The position numbers and the translations under genes were made by a program. Positions 1 through 8,776 of a stretch of 57,717 nucleotides of DNA are shown here, in pieces. Position 1 is the first letter of the stretch. Every line of letters begins with the position of its first letter. The notes under the pieces were generated by a model. That model searched no databases, was not told the origin of the DNA, and saw only the letters and a program-made list of their open reading frames with translations. The DNA is from an uncultured Bdellovibrionales bacterium (GTDB taxonomy: Bacteria > Bdellovibrionota > Bdellovibrionia > Bdellovibrionales > Bdellovibrionaceae), in contig CAIYID010000004.1 of assembly GCA_903926205.1 (NCBI GenBank), positions 1 through 57,717 of the forward strand. The letters run 5' to 3'.

Positions 1-126
1 GGAGGCGTTCGATAATGATACATAACCATTAATGAATAAATAATATTCAAAATCATAAAGATTCTCGAAAAAGAGTCCGATAAAGTAACGAGCTAAAGGA
101 AAAAAGATTAATAATTAGGAGGATTT

Positions 127-822
127 TTGCAAAGAATTTTGATCGTGGATGATGACAAAGTGATACTAAGGACTTTGCAAGCCATGCTTGAAAAATACTC
201 CTATTCTGTTGTTACTGCGGTTGACGGTCACGATGCGTATGAAAAAATACAACAAGAAAAATTTAATCTTGTTATCACAGATATTAATATGCCACATCAA
301 TTTAATGGTTTTCGCTTGATGAAAGTCATTCGAGAAGATGCGCGTAATAAAACGACTCCTGTGGTTGTTCTCACGGGAAGAAACAATGAAATAGATGTTC
401 TTCGTACCATTCAGGCCGGCGCTGATGATTATATAGTTAAGCCCATCAATGTGGACGTTTTTCTTGCAAAAATAGAAAACCTCATGGGTTTAAAAAATAA
501 AAATCCAGGTTTTTATACATCTAAGGTGGAATATTCGGCGACTTGGTTAGCCCATTTAAAAATTGTAGGAATTTCGGAGCAAGGATTGATATTTAAAGCT
601 CCATTGCCATTACCAATTGATCTTAAATTTAAAATTGAAAGTCCTTTATTTACTGAGATTGGTATGGCTCAACCATTTTTAAGAATTTACTATGTTTCTC
701 CTATTGATCCATCAGATCAAAGCTATCATGTAGAAACTAGTTTTGTCGGCCTAGGTGAGACTGATTTTCAGCTCATACGTCGCTGGGTTATGAAAAATAA
801 TCTTAATAAAATGGCCGCCTAG
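127..822 (+). CDS. Response regulator with PilZ-like C-terminal domain
   Basis: A 231-residue protein. Residues 1-120 form a receiver domain, with acidic residues D8-D10, phosphoacceptor D52 in the stretch TDINMP, and the conserved lysine in VKPIN. Residues from about 130 look like a PilZ-type domain: short beta strands with a SEQGLIFKAPLPLP segment and a closing FVGLGETDFQLIRRWV. PilZ domains usually bind cyclic di-GMP, but the RxxxR motif is not clear here, so nucleotide binding is uncertain. The start is a TTG at 127, chosen because AGGAGG lies just before it at 117-122. It opens a run of two-component genes and has no adjacent partner kinase, so it is probably fed by a kinase further along. 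Confidence 0.8.
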   Translation: MQRILIVDDDKVILRTLQAMLEKYSYSVVTAVDGHDAYEKIQQEKFNLVITDINMPHQFNGFRLMKVIREDARNKTTPVVVLTGRNNEIDVLRTIQAGADDYIVKPINVDVFLAKIENLMGLKNKNPGFYTSKVEYSATWLAHLKIVGISEQGLIFKAPLPLPIDLKFKIESPLFTEIGMAQPFLRIYYVSPIDPSDQSYHVETSFVGLGETDFQLIRRWVMKNNLNKMAA

Positions 823-948
823 ATCAGTCTCGGCGTTCTGTCTTAAAGTTAAACAAAAAAGTTGAGAATTCTTAACACCAGCTCCATCGCCCTTTCATTT
901 TATGACTGTACAATAAAGAGAGTCACAAAAAGGAAAGGCGTGTTCTTA

Positions 949-2307
949 ATGATAAGAGTTCTGATTCTTGAAGATGATCCGGTTGAACTTAAAATCTGGC
1001 AGCTTCGTATAAAAAATTTGTTCCCTAAAGCTGAGGTTTTAGCTTTACCCTGCGTTGATCGCTTGGACCCGGATATTGGTAAAATCGAGGATGTTGGAAA
1101 AAATTTTGATATCATTATTTCAGATATTTTTTTAGCGGGTGAAACGAGCGGTATTGAGTTTGTTAGGCGTCAATCTCAGGAAACACAGCAAAAAATCATA
1201 CTTTCCTCAGGGGTTTCTTTAGAAAGTTACACTGAGCTCGCGAAGGAACTGAATTTAAATTGTCATTTTATTCAAAAGCCACTGAATAAAATAAATGTGC
1301 AAGAAATGCTGATAAAGGTTCTGCAAAAACAAGATAAGGATTTTTTCGCGGAATCAACGTTCGAAGAAACTGATAAAGTCATTGATTTTCAGAAGAAAAA
1401 AATTCGTCAGTCAATGCCAGTTTTTCTCATTACTGGGTGCAGTTCTGGAGTCGGTGAGTCTTTAGCAAAACTATTGTTAATGAAAAAAGCTTATCGACTG
1501 GTGCTAACGGCGCGTCCGAAATCATTGGCTCTTTTGAGGGAAAGATTTCGTGAGGATTGTCGTGTAATGATTCTTCCTCTCGACCTGACAAACGAAAGTC
1601 AGATACAAGAGACGGTGCTGCAGGTTTTAAAAAGATGGGGACGTATCGATGTGCTGGTAAATAATGCAGGTCTTTGTTACCGCTCAGTGGTTGAGCAAAT
1701 GGATATGGATTCTGAAGAATCGCAGATGAAAACAAATTATCTTGGGCCTATGGCGCTCATCAGATCAGTTATGTCGGTCATGAGGGAAAATGGGCGTGGT
1801 AAAATCATTAATGTGTCTTCTGTTTCAGGAATTATGGGAATGCCGACCATGGCTTCCTACAGTGCATCTAAGCATGCTCTTGAAGGAGCTTCGGAATCTC
1901 TTTGGTATGAAATGAAACCTTTTGGTATTAATGTCACCGTCGTACGGCCTGGGTTTGTAAACAACGAAGGTCATTCCCATGTTGCTTCGGCCGACAAGGC
2001 TCGTCTTGCAGAAATTCTAAATGGACCCTACTCAGACTTCTATGTATTCATGAAACCGTTTGTTTCTTTTTTAATGAAATTTTCACTCCAAAATTCTGAT
2101 GCCGTTGCAATTAAAATAATGAAAATAATAAAGACTCAAAATCCGCCTCTTTGGGTGAACGCAACTTTTGATGCTTATTTGTTTTCTTTCTTGAAGTCGA
2201 TACTGCCTGCTACCTGGTTCTACAAACTGATGAATCAATTTTTCCTTCGAGCGGCCAAGTGGGGAGAGGGATATAGCAAGGCAGATAAACGAAGATTAAT
2301 TTCCTAA
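949..2307 (+). CDS. Receiver domain fused to a short-chain dehydrogenase/reductase
   Basis: A 452-residue protein with two parts. Residues 1-130 are a receiver domain: D9/D10 acidic pocket, phosphoacceptor D59 in IIISDIF, lysine K110 in FIQKPLN. Residues 157 to the end are a classical SDR oxidoreductase: nucleotide-binding TGCSSGVG (162-169), NNAG (238-241), an INVSSVSG serine strand, and the catalytic pair Y304/K308 in YSASK, followed by a PGFV segment. The frame stays open further upstream, but ATG 949 is preceded by AGGAAAGG at a good distance and begins exactly at the receiver domain. The substrate is unknown. Phosphorylation probably controls an enzyme directly rather than DNA binding. 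The fusion is uncommon and appears intact. Confidence 0.85.
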   Translation: MIRVLILEDDPVELKIWQLRIKNLFPKAEVLALPCVDRLDPDIGKIEDVGKNFDIIISDIFLAGETSGIEFVRRQSQETQQKIILSSGVSLESYTELAKELNLNCHFIQKPLNKINVQEMLIKVLQKQDKDFFAESTFEETDKVIDFQKKKIRQSMPVFLITGCSSGVGESLAKLLLMKKAYRLVLTARPKSLALLRERFREDCRVMILPLDLTNESQIQETVLQVLKRWGRIDVLVNNAGLCYRSVVEQMDMDSEESQMKTNYLGPMALIRSVMSVMRENGRGKIINVSSVSGIMGMPTMASYSASKHALEGASESLWYEMKPFGINVTVVRPGFVNNEGHSHVASADKARLAEILNGPYSDFYVFMKPFVSFLMKFSLQNSDAVAIKIMKIIKTQNPPLWVNATFDAYLFSFLKSILPATWFYKLMNQFFLRAAKWGEGYSKADKRRLIS

Positions 2308-2356
2308 AATAGGTTTGTCTATTTCGCTTTCAAATTGCGATCGAGTTATTATTTAG

Positions 2357-3070
2357 CTAGGCGATTTTCACGGAGTTCATTGTTTGAAGAGAAAATTTGT
2401 ATCCAGCGTTGTGAATAGCAATTATAGTGTGATCTGAGCGCGAGATTTTTTTTCGAATTCGACTGATATGTGAGTCAATTGTTCTATCTGAAATGCTGAA
2501 ATTTTGCTTCCACGCAGCATTAATTATCTGCTCGCGAGACATTACCTGATCTTTGTATTTTGCTAAAAAACTGAGAATTTTAAATTCCATTGAGGTTAGT
2601 TCAATGATTTCTGTCTGGTTATCGAAGAAAGTAAAAACTTTTTGTTCAAGATGGTTGATCGTCAAGTTTCCTGCTTGAGTTAAAGTTTCACCTTCTTTTA
2701 CTTGTTGATGTCGTTTGAGTCTTGCTTCGACTCTGATTTTTAATTCAACAGGATCAAAGGGTTTTGGGATGTAGTCTTCTGCTCCCATATGAAAGGCCAG
2801 GACTTTATTCTGGATTTGAGTTTTTGAAGTCAGAATAATAACTGGAATTTTTGCAAAATGCTCATTTTCATTGAGTCGGGTGAGAAATTCAAAGCCATCT
2901 CCATCGGGCAGACTAAGGTCGAGAATGATAAAATCGATTATATTTTGTTTTAATTCTTTATATGCTTCGAGCAGCGTCGTTGCTGTTAAAACTTGTGCAG
3001 TACTGAGAAAAGTACGTTTAATGATGAGTTGAACTTCTTTAGAATCTTCTACACAAAGCAATTTAATCAT
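2357..3070 (-). CDS. OmpR/PhoB-family response regulator
   Basis: A 237-residue regulator. Residues 1-120 are a receiver domain with acidic E8/D9, phosphoacceptor D51 in LDLSLPDGDG and lysine in PKPFDP. The C-terminal part is a winged-helix DNA-binding domain of the Trans_reg_C type, with EFKILSFLAKY and SISDRTIDSHISRIRKK. A GGAGAAG ribosome site precedes ATG 3070. It is convergent with the REC-SDR gene and divergent from the Hpt gene. No sensor kinase is adjacent on its strand. It could receive phosphate from the Hpt protein encoded next door. Confidence 0.88.
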   Translation of the reverse strand: MIKLLCVEDSKEVQLIIKRTFLSTAQVLTATTLLEAYKELKQNIIDFIILDLSLPDGDGFEFLTRLNENEHFAKIPVIILTSKTQIQNKVLAFHMGAEDYIPKPFDPVELKIRVEARLKRHQQVKEGETLTQAGNLTINHLEQKVFTFFDNQTEIIELTSMEFKILSFLAKYKDQVMSREQIINAAWKQNFSISDRTIDSHISRIRKKISRSDHTIIAIHNAGYKFSLQTMNSVKIA

Positions 3071-3314
3071 GGAACTTCTCCGATAATCATATCGGCAGAA
3101 CAGAAGTAAAGTTCAAGTATTTTACTTGCGTTTCTTAAGCTAAAACAGAGAAGATATGGAATAGGTTTGAGTTATAAATTGATAGGCATACCAATATGAG
3201 ATTTGTTAAGACTTTTTGAAGTTGGTAGCTCAAGTATTTGAGAGAAAAAGTTCTTAAAAGCAAAAGAGAATAAGCTAAAAAAATATCTTATTCGGAATAA
3301 GGGATTAGGCAATA

Positions 3315-3692
3315 ATGGCACTGGCCGAGACAAAACAATCTGTCTTAAATTCCGAGACCCTCGAGAGTCTAGAAAGCCTCCAAATCGAGGGAGAGCCGGA
3401 TTTGGTTTTTGAAATTTTCTCAATTTTTATTGAAAACGCTGCAGAGAGATTGGCGTCAATGGATCGACTAGCAAGTTTGGCACAGCTTCAGGACTTATCA
3501 ATGGAAGCTCATGCTCTCAAATCAAGCGCTCGAGCTATTGGAGCCCTCAATCTTGGAAAAATGTGTGAACAGTTGGAATTTCACCCGGAGCAAGGTCTCG
3601 GAGCAGAAAAACTTCTTGAAAAACTTCATAGTGAAATGAACCTTGTTATCATTGAACTAAAAAAACATAAACCTGCTTTGTCAAATTTCTAG
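3315..3692 (+). CDS. Free-standing Hpt (histidine phosphotransfer) protein
   Basis: A 125-residue, all-helical protein matching the Hpt family. The phosphorylatable histidine is H66 in EAHALKSSARAIGA, followed by the usual glycine and a leucine-rich helix with MCEQLE. Hpt proteins shuttle phosphate between the receiver of a hybrid kinase and downstream response regulators. The hybrid kinase at 6942-8645 carries a C-terminal receiver but no Hpt of its own, so this gene would complete a phosphorelay with it; that link is inference. The ribosome site is weak (AGG before ATG 3315). Confidence 0.85.
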   Translation: MALAETKQSVLNSETLESLESLQIEGEPDLVFEIFSIFIENAAERLASMDRLASLAQLQDLSMEAHALKSSARAIGALNLGKMCEQLEFHPEQGLGAEKLLEKLHSEMNLVIIELKKHKPALSNF

Positions 3693-3730
3693 TATTGACT
3701 GGGTTTCAATTCCGGTTAACTCTTTAGAAT

Positions 3731-6700
3731 ATGGAAAATTCAAAAAAACCAGAATATTTAGTCGGCATTGGTGCGTCTGCGGGTGGTCTTGAGGCGCTTC
3801 AAGATTTTTTTAATAATATGCCTGCGGTTCATGATCTTGCTTTTGTTGTGATCCAGCATTTGTCGCCGGATTTTAAATCGCTCATGAATCAGCTCTTGAG
3901 TAATTTCACAAAGCTAAAAATTCAGGTCGTCGAAAATAAAATGCTCATCGAAAAAGACACGATCTATTTGATTCCACCAAAGAACAACATGATTGTTGAA
4001 AACGGTACACTTTATCTTTCGGAGCAAGAACGCGGACATGTTTTAAATTTACCAATAGACATTTTTTTTAAATCTATGGCTAAGGATTTTCTCAATAAAT
4101 CGATTGCGGTTGTTTTATCGGGAACTGGAAGCGACGGCTCGGCAGGAATTCTAGAAGTTGGTGGTGTTGGCGGACTGGTGATTGCACAAAATCCTGATAG
4201 CGCTCAATTTGATGGAATGCCAAGAAGTGCTATTAATACCCAAGTTGTCAATAAGGTTCTTGATGCCAACTTGATCCCAGCATTTATTTCTGATTATCTG
4301 AAGAATCCGATTATCCAAGCAACAGAGTTAGAAAAGGATGAATATAAAAAATCTGGGGATACTTATGGGCAGATTTTTAGTCTTTTAGCTAAGAAAAAAA
4401 AGGTTGATTTCTCCGATTACAAAGAAAGTACAATGTATCGCAGGATCGATCGACGAGCAAAGACACTCTTGATTTCCTCAATCGAAGAATATGCTCAGCG
4501 TTTGTTCAATGACGACACGGAAATCGAGTGTCTTTTTAATGATCTCTTGATTGGTGTCACTTCTTTTTTTAGAGATCATGAAGCTTTTGAAGCTCTTGAA
4601 TCTGAGCACATTCCAGCACTCTTTCAACAAAGAATTGATACCCAACAATTACGTGTATGGATTGCCGCCTGTTCGACTGGCGAAGAAGCTTACTCTTTTG
4701 CTATTCTGCTTAAAGAATACTCGGAAAAGCTAAAAAAGGCTTTTGATATTAAAATTTTTGCTAGCGATATAAGTCGGAGCTATCTCAGCATTGCAAACCA
4801 AGGCTGTTTCACCGAAGCGTCTCTGGTCAATGTATCGCAGCAAAGAAAAGATCAATTTTTTTTAAAAAAAGGGGATCGTTATTATATTGTGCCTGAAATA
4901 CGCAATATGATTGTGTTTGCTCCGCAAAATTTGGTTGTGGATCCTCCCTTTACCAATATCGATTTAATTTCATGTAGGAATTTTTTAATTTACATAAAGC
5001 CTGAGGCACAACAACGAATAATTTCCTCATTTCACTTTTCCCTCAATAAGGGAGGAATTTTGTTTTTAGGTTCGAGCGAAGGAACTGGCGATCTTAGTAG
5101 CAGTTTTTCCGAAGAAGATAGAACCTGGAAGATTTATAAAAAAATGACTGATGGGCGTATGCCTTTTTATGTAGGACCACGAAAACAGACCACGAGTCGT
5201 TCAATAATTGAACACTTAGATCAAAAACGCTCTTTCAAAGGGCCCAGAATTCTTAAGCAGAAAATTTATGACTTGCTGCTTGAACAATACCTTGAAGATT
5301 CTATTGTTATTGATGTTGAGGAGGAGATTCTACACACGACGGGTAAGGCTAATGTTTTTTTAAATCTTCAATCAGGAAGAATGTCGAGTAATATTATTCG
5401 CTTGATTCATGAAGACTTGCGATCAGTGATAACTTCTGGAATTCATCGAGTTCAAACAGAAAGACGAAATGTTGTTTATAAAAAAAATATAGTTATGATG
5501 GATGGGCAGGAAATCAATGTCGATATCGCAATTAATCCTCTTTATTTAGCTCAAGATGAAATTGGTTTTTTTGTTTTAAAATTCGAAAATTTTTATGAAA
5601 GAAAGAAAGAAGAAGCAACGACGGCTGTTTATGAGATAAATAGTCAAGCTAATCAATTGATTCACGATCTTGAATTTCAGATTCAGACAACAAAAGAAAG
5701 CCTGCAATCAGCTCTTGAAGAGGCCGAAACTACCAATGAAGAACTGCAGTCGACAAATGAGGAACTGCTCGCTTCGAATGAGGAACTCCAATCAACCAAT
5801 GAAGAACTGCATGCTGTGAATGAGGAGCTGTATACCGTCAATTCAGAACACCAAAAGAAAATTGGAGAGCTTGAATCTTTAGAAGAAGACATCAATAATA
5901 TCGCCCATGCCACCGAAGTTGGGACTATCTTTCTGGATGAAAATCTTTGTATTAGAAAAATAACACCGACGGTGTCAGAGACATACAATATTCTGCCTTA
6001 CGATGTTGGGCGTTCAGTTGAGACTTTTGCTCTGCCTTTTCTTAACGAGAACTTTATAAAAAAAGTACGTGAAGTTCAAAAATCGAAAACAGTGCAATAC
6101 GTCGAAAGCGGCAATGACAGCGAGAAATCAATTTTAATTAAAATTCTACCTTATTCGGGAGCAAAAAAAAATCGCGGGATAGTCATTTCAATGCTTGATA
6201 TGACTCTTCAAAAAAACACCGAAATTAAGTTAAATGTTAAAACAAGAGAGCTAGAAGAAGCAACAAAACAGCTCAGTGATTTCGCTCATCTTACGGCAAA
6301 AGATATAAATAATATTTTTGAAAGATTAGAAAAAGAGATAAAGGATTTGAAATGTCCTCTCAATGCAGAGGTGCCAGTGAATTGCAAGATCACTCAATTG
6401 TCACCGCGACTGGCGGCTTTGAGTCTTCATGCTAATGCCTTGAGGCAATTCTCCGAATTGCGTCGAGAAAATCTAAGACTTACGTCAGTTAATTTAAATG
6501 AATTGGTTAAAGATGTATGTTCTGAATTTAAAAGCCATGAAACTTCAGTTATTTTTGATCAGCCGATTGATTTGCCGACTGTTAGTTGTGATCAAGATAT
6601 AATTCGCAATGTTTTTGTTGCGCTGATTGGTAACGCGCTTAAGTTTAATGTCTCGTCTCAAAAGAAAGTAAAGATCGGTTACTGTCATTCAGAGGAACAG

Positions 6701-6961
6701 CATATTTTTTCAGTGCACGATAACGGCATTGGAATTTCTGAAGACCAATTTTTTCAAATATTTAAAATATTCTCCGGATTAAATCGAAAAGGTCTTTCTT
6801 CAGAGGGACAGGGTGTTGGCTTGGCTCTGGCTAAACGAGGTTTGGAATTGCAGAAGGGAAAGATCTGGGTTGAATCGGAAGTTGATGTTGGTTCTACTTT
6901 TTATTTTTCGCTTCCTGATAATTCCATTGAGTCGGGCGGGGTTGAATATCGAATCAAATGA
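3731..6961 (+). CDS. CheB-CheR-coiled coil-PAS-histidine-kinase-like fusion protein
   Basis: A 1076-residue multi-domain protein. Residues 10-185 are a CheB methylesterase domain with catalytic S16 (GASAGG), H43 (IQHLSP) and D135 (GTGSDG). Residues about 210-470 are a CheR methyltransferase, with AACSTGEEAYS as SAM-binding loop and CRNFLIY. A coiled coil of NEEL repeats spans about 655-720, followed by a PAS domain (about 725-830) and a kinase region. The expected H-box reads FAHLTAKDI, so lysine K857 replaces the phosphoacceptor histidine. The ATPase part retains an N box (NALKFN), DNGIGIS and GQGVGLALAKR. There is no N-terminal receiver on CheB. Such fusions are common near phytochromes and stress sensors, where the Che domains are not usually chemotactic. 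Confidence 0.9.
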   Translation: MENSKKPEYLVGIGASAGGLEALQDFFNNMPAVHDLAFVVIQHLSPDFKSLMNQLLSNFTKLKIQVVENKMLIEKDTIYLIPPKNNMIVENGTLYLSEQERGHVLNLPIDIFFKSMAKDFLNKSIAVVLSGTGSDGSAGILEVGGVGGLVIAQNPDSAQFDGMPRSAINTQVVNKVLDANLIPAFISDYLKNPIIQATELEKDEYKKSGDTYGQIFSLLAKKKKVDFSDYKESTMYRRIDRRAKTLLISSIEEYAQRLFNDDTEIECLFNDLLIGVTSFFRDHEAFEALESEHIPALFQQRIDTQQLRVWIAACSTGEEAYSFAILLKEYSEKLKKAFDIKIFASDISRSYLSIANQGCFTEASLVNVSQQRKDQFFLKKGDRYYIVPEIRNMIVFAPQNLVVDPPFTNIDLISCRNFLIYIKPEAQQRIISSFHFSLNKGGILFLGSSEGTGDLSSSFSEEDRTWKIYKKMTDGRMPFYVGPRKQTTSRSIIEHLDQKRSFKGPRILKQKIYDLLLEQYLEDSIVIDVEEEILHTTGKANVFLNLQSGRMSSNIIRLIHEDLRSVITSGIHRVQTERRNVVYKKNIVMMDGQEINVDIAINPLYLAQDEIGFFVLKFENFYERKKEEATTAVYEINSQANQLIHDLEFQIQTTKESLQSALEEAETTNEELQSTNEELLASNEELQSTNEELHAVNEELYTVNSEHQKKIGELESLEEDINNIAHATEVGTIFLDENLCIRKITPTVSETYNILPYDVGRSVETFALPFLNENFIKKVREVQKSKTVQYVESGNDSEKSILIKILPYSGAKKNRGIVISMLDMTLQKNTEIKLNVKTRELEEATKQLSDFAHLTAKDINNIFERLEKEIKDLKCPLNAEVPVNCKITQLSPRLAALSLHANALRQFSELRRENLRLTSVNLNELVKDVCSEFKSHETSVIFDQPIDLPTVSCDQDIIRNVFVALIGNALKFNVSSQKKVKIGYCHSEEQHIFSVHDNGIGISEDQFFQIFKIFSGLNRKGLSSEGQGVGLALAKRGLELQKGKIWVESEVDVGSTFYFSLPDNSIESGGVEYRIK
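5735..5839 (+). repeat. Five imperfect 21-bp tandem repeats encoding a NEEL coiled coil
   Basis: Inside the CheB-CheR fusion gene, a 21-bp unit beginning AATGAAGAACTGCA recurs five times. Each copy encodes one seven-residue NEELxxx turn (NEELQST, NEELLAS, NEELQST, NEELHAV, NEELYTV). It is a heptad-register repeat of the linker coiled coil typical of this protein family, so it is protein-coding structure rather than a mobile or regulatory repeat. Confidence 0.85.
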
Positions 6962-8645
6962 TCAGTTAAAAATCGATTCTTTTCAAGAGATTGTCAATTA
7001 TAAAAAAGTATTGATGTTTACTCGTGAAGTATTGCTCGTGATGCGAGTTGGCGGAATCTCCGAAGCTATTTTTAATTTCTTAAGAGAGCATCTTAAATGT
7101 GAAAAGGTTGGTTTAATTCGAATCACTCATGGTGAAGTTGATCTGAAATTATTTATTGCGAATAGTCATTTAATCACCATAGATGAGGAAATAAAAAAGA
7201 TCATAAAAAAACAAATTGAACTAGATCAGACAATTTTACATTTTGTTAGTTCGAATAGATCTATTTCAATACTGTTACTCAAGTCGCGAGGCGAGTTGAT
7301 CGGGGCACTTCTTATTTACAATAGCGAAGCTTTTATAAAAACGCTTGAACTGCCATCGGATTACCACTTGCTGATGCTCTTTTTAAGTCATACTTCTTCA
7401 GCATTAAGAGGAGCGCATGAAATTGATAGTGCCATTAATCAAAAGCTTAATCAGTCAATCACATTAGACCGTGACCGTTTGCAAAGCATAAATAAACGGC
7501 TGGAAAATGCGATGCAAGTGAAGTCAGAGTTTTTGGCGAGAATGAGTCATGAAATGAGAACTCCTTTGAGTGTGATTTTAGGTATTATAGATTCTTTGGA
7601 AGAGAAGATTCAGGATCGCTCTGTTGCGGACCTTTTTGGTACAATGAAAAATGCGGGATCAAGTCTGTTGATGCTCATCAATGATGTTCTAGATATTTCA
7701 AAAATAGAAGCCAATGAGTTAAAACTGGATTTGAAGCCTTTGAATTTTCGCGAGTTTATAGAGCAGACGGTTGCTCTTTTTCGAGAAAAGGCGAAGCAAA
7801 AATCAATTCAGCTTGGATTTAGAATAAACCAAGATGTGCCAGAATTTGTATTAGGAGACACACTCAGGTTAAAGCAAGTGCTTTTTAATCTTCTAGGTAA
7901 CGCCCTCAAGTTTACGACAGAAGGTGAAATCCACTTAAGTGTTGTGAAATACCGAAAGCGTGATCATATTTTATTTGAAATTTCAGATACAGGTATTGGG
8001 TTAAGTGCGGAGCAAGCAAAAAAAATATTTGAACCATTTACCCAAGCTGATGAAAGTACCACTAGAAAATATGGTGGAACAGGACTTGGTTTGAGTATTA
8101 CGAAGAAGTTGGTTAAATTAATGGGAGGCGAAATTTTCGTAACTGAAAATAAAGCAGCAGTGTCCGGGTCCGTTTTTATTTTTGATTGCAGATTACCAGC
8201 AACTGCGGCTCCTGCAATGAGTAAACAAAAAACTGAGATTAGCACTGAGTTTTTAAATCGTCCGCTAAAAATATTGATCGCTGAAGATGTTGCGGAAATC
8301 CAACTTGTTATGAGGTTGTATTTAAAAAATACTCGCTTTCAGCTCTCTTTTGCTGAAAATGGAATTGAAGCCTTAGAAAAATACAAGGCTGGAAGCTTTG
8401 ATCTTGTTTTTATGGATATTCATATGCCAATTCTTGGAGGCATTGATTCCACGAAAAATATTCGCGAATTTGAACAACAAGAAAAGTTGGCTAAAACTCC
8501 AATCATTGCACTAACAGCCAATGCTGAGACTGATAATGCTGAAGATATGCGATTAGCCGGTGTCGATGATGTTCTGATAAAACCTGCAAATAAAGCCCAA
8601 ATAATGGATTGCATTGTTCGCTGGACTGAAAAGAAAATATTTTAG
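6942..8645 (+). CDS. Hybrid sensor histidine kinase with C-terminal receiver
   Basis: About 567 residues. The N-terminal 170 residues look like a GAF-type sensor fold without membrane segments, so the protein is probably cytoplasmic. A HisKA domain follows with H203 in ARMSHEMRTPLS. The HATPase domain has NALKFT, DTGIGLS and GTGLGLSITKKL. The receiver carries D492 in FMDIHMP and lysine in LIKPANK. The frame is open further upstream, but that part is the out-of-frame end of the preceding kinase-like gene. The TTG at 6942 behind GGGCGGGG is preferred; ATG 7014 is an alternative. It lies between the CheB-CheR protein and the phytochrome, and could accept a signal from either. Confidence 0.85.
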   Translation: MNIESNDQLKIDSFQEIVNYKKVLMFTREVLLVMRVGGISEAIFNFLREHLKCEKVGLIRITHGEVDLKLFIANSHLITIDEEIKKIIKKQIELDQTILHFVSSNRSISILLLKSRGELIGALLIYNSEAFIKTLELPSDYHLLMLFLSHTSSALRGAHEIDSAINQKLNQSITLDRDRLQSINKRLENAMQVKSEFLARMSHEMRTPLSVILGIIDSLEEKIQDRSVADLFGTMKNAGSSLLMLINDVLDISKIEANELKLDLKPLNFREFIEQTVALFREKAKQKSIQLGFRINQDVPEFVLGDTLRLKQVLFNLLGNALKFTTEGEIHLSVVKYRKRDHILFEISDTGIGLSAEQAKKIFEPFTQADESTTRKYGGTGLGLSITKKLVKLMGGEIFVTENKAAVSGSVFIFDCRLPATAAPAMSKQKTEISTEFLNRPLKILIAEDVAEIQLVMRLYLKNTRFQLSFAENGIEALEKYKAGSFDLVFMDIHMPILGGIDSTKNIREFEQQEKLAKTPIIALTANAETDNAEDMRLAGVDDVLIKPANKAQIMDCIVRWTEKKIF

Positions 8646-8727
8646 TTTTGTTACTTCTACGTCCTCGAAATTTCCATTCTCATTGACCTTTCAATTTGAA
8701 AAAGGGCTTCTTTCGGATTGCCCGAAG

Positions 8728-8757
8728 TTGATTTTATGATATATGGTTTTGTATTAA
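8728..8757 (+). promoter_or_regulatory. Possible vegetative promoter of the phytochrome gene
   Basis: A TTGATT hexamer at 8728-8733 and a TATTAA hexamer at 8752-8757 are separated by 18 bp, about 20 bp ahead of the phytochrome start. The match to sigma-70 consensus is moderate. Nothing else in the 130-bp gap looks like a promoter. Confidence 0.35.
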
Positions 8758-8776
8758 CGGTTAGACAGAGGGCGAT

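Noticed and set aside
6813-6941. N-terminal extension of the hybrid kinase
   Set aside because: The frame overlaps the conserved ATPase end of the preceding gene and translates to unrelated residues; the real start is near 6942 or later.
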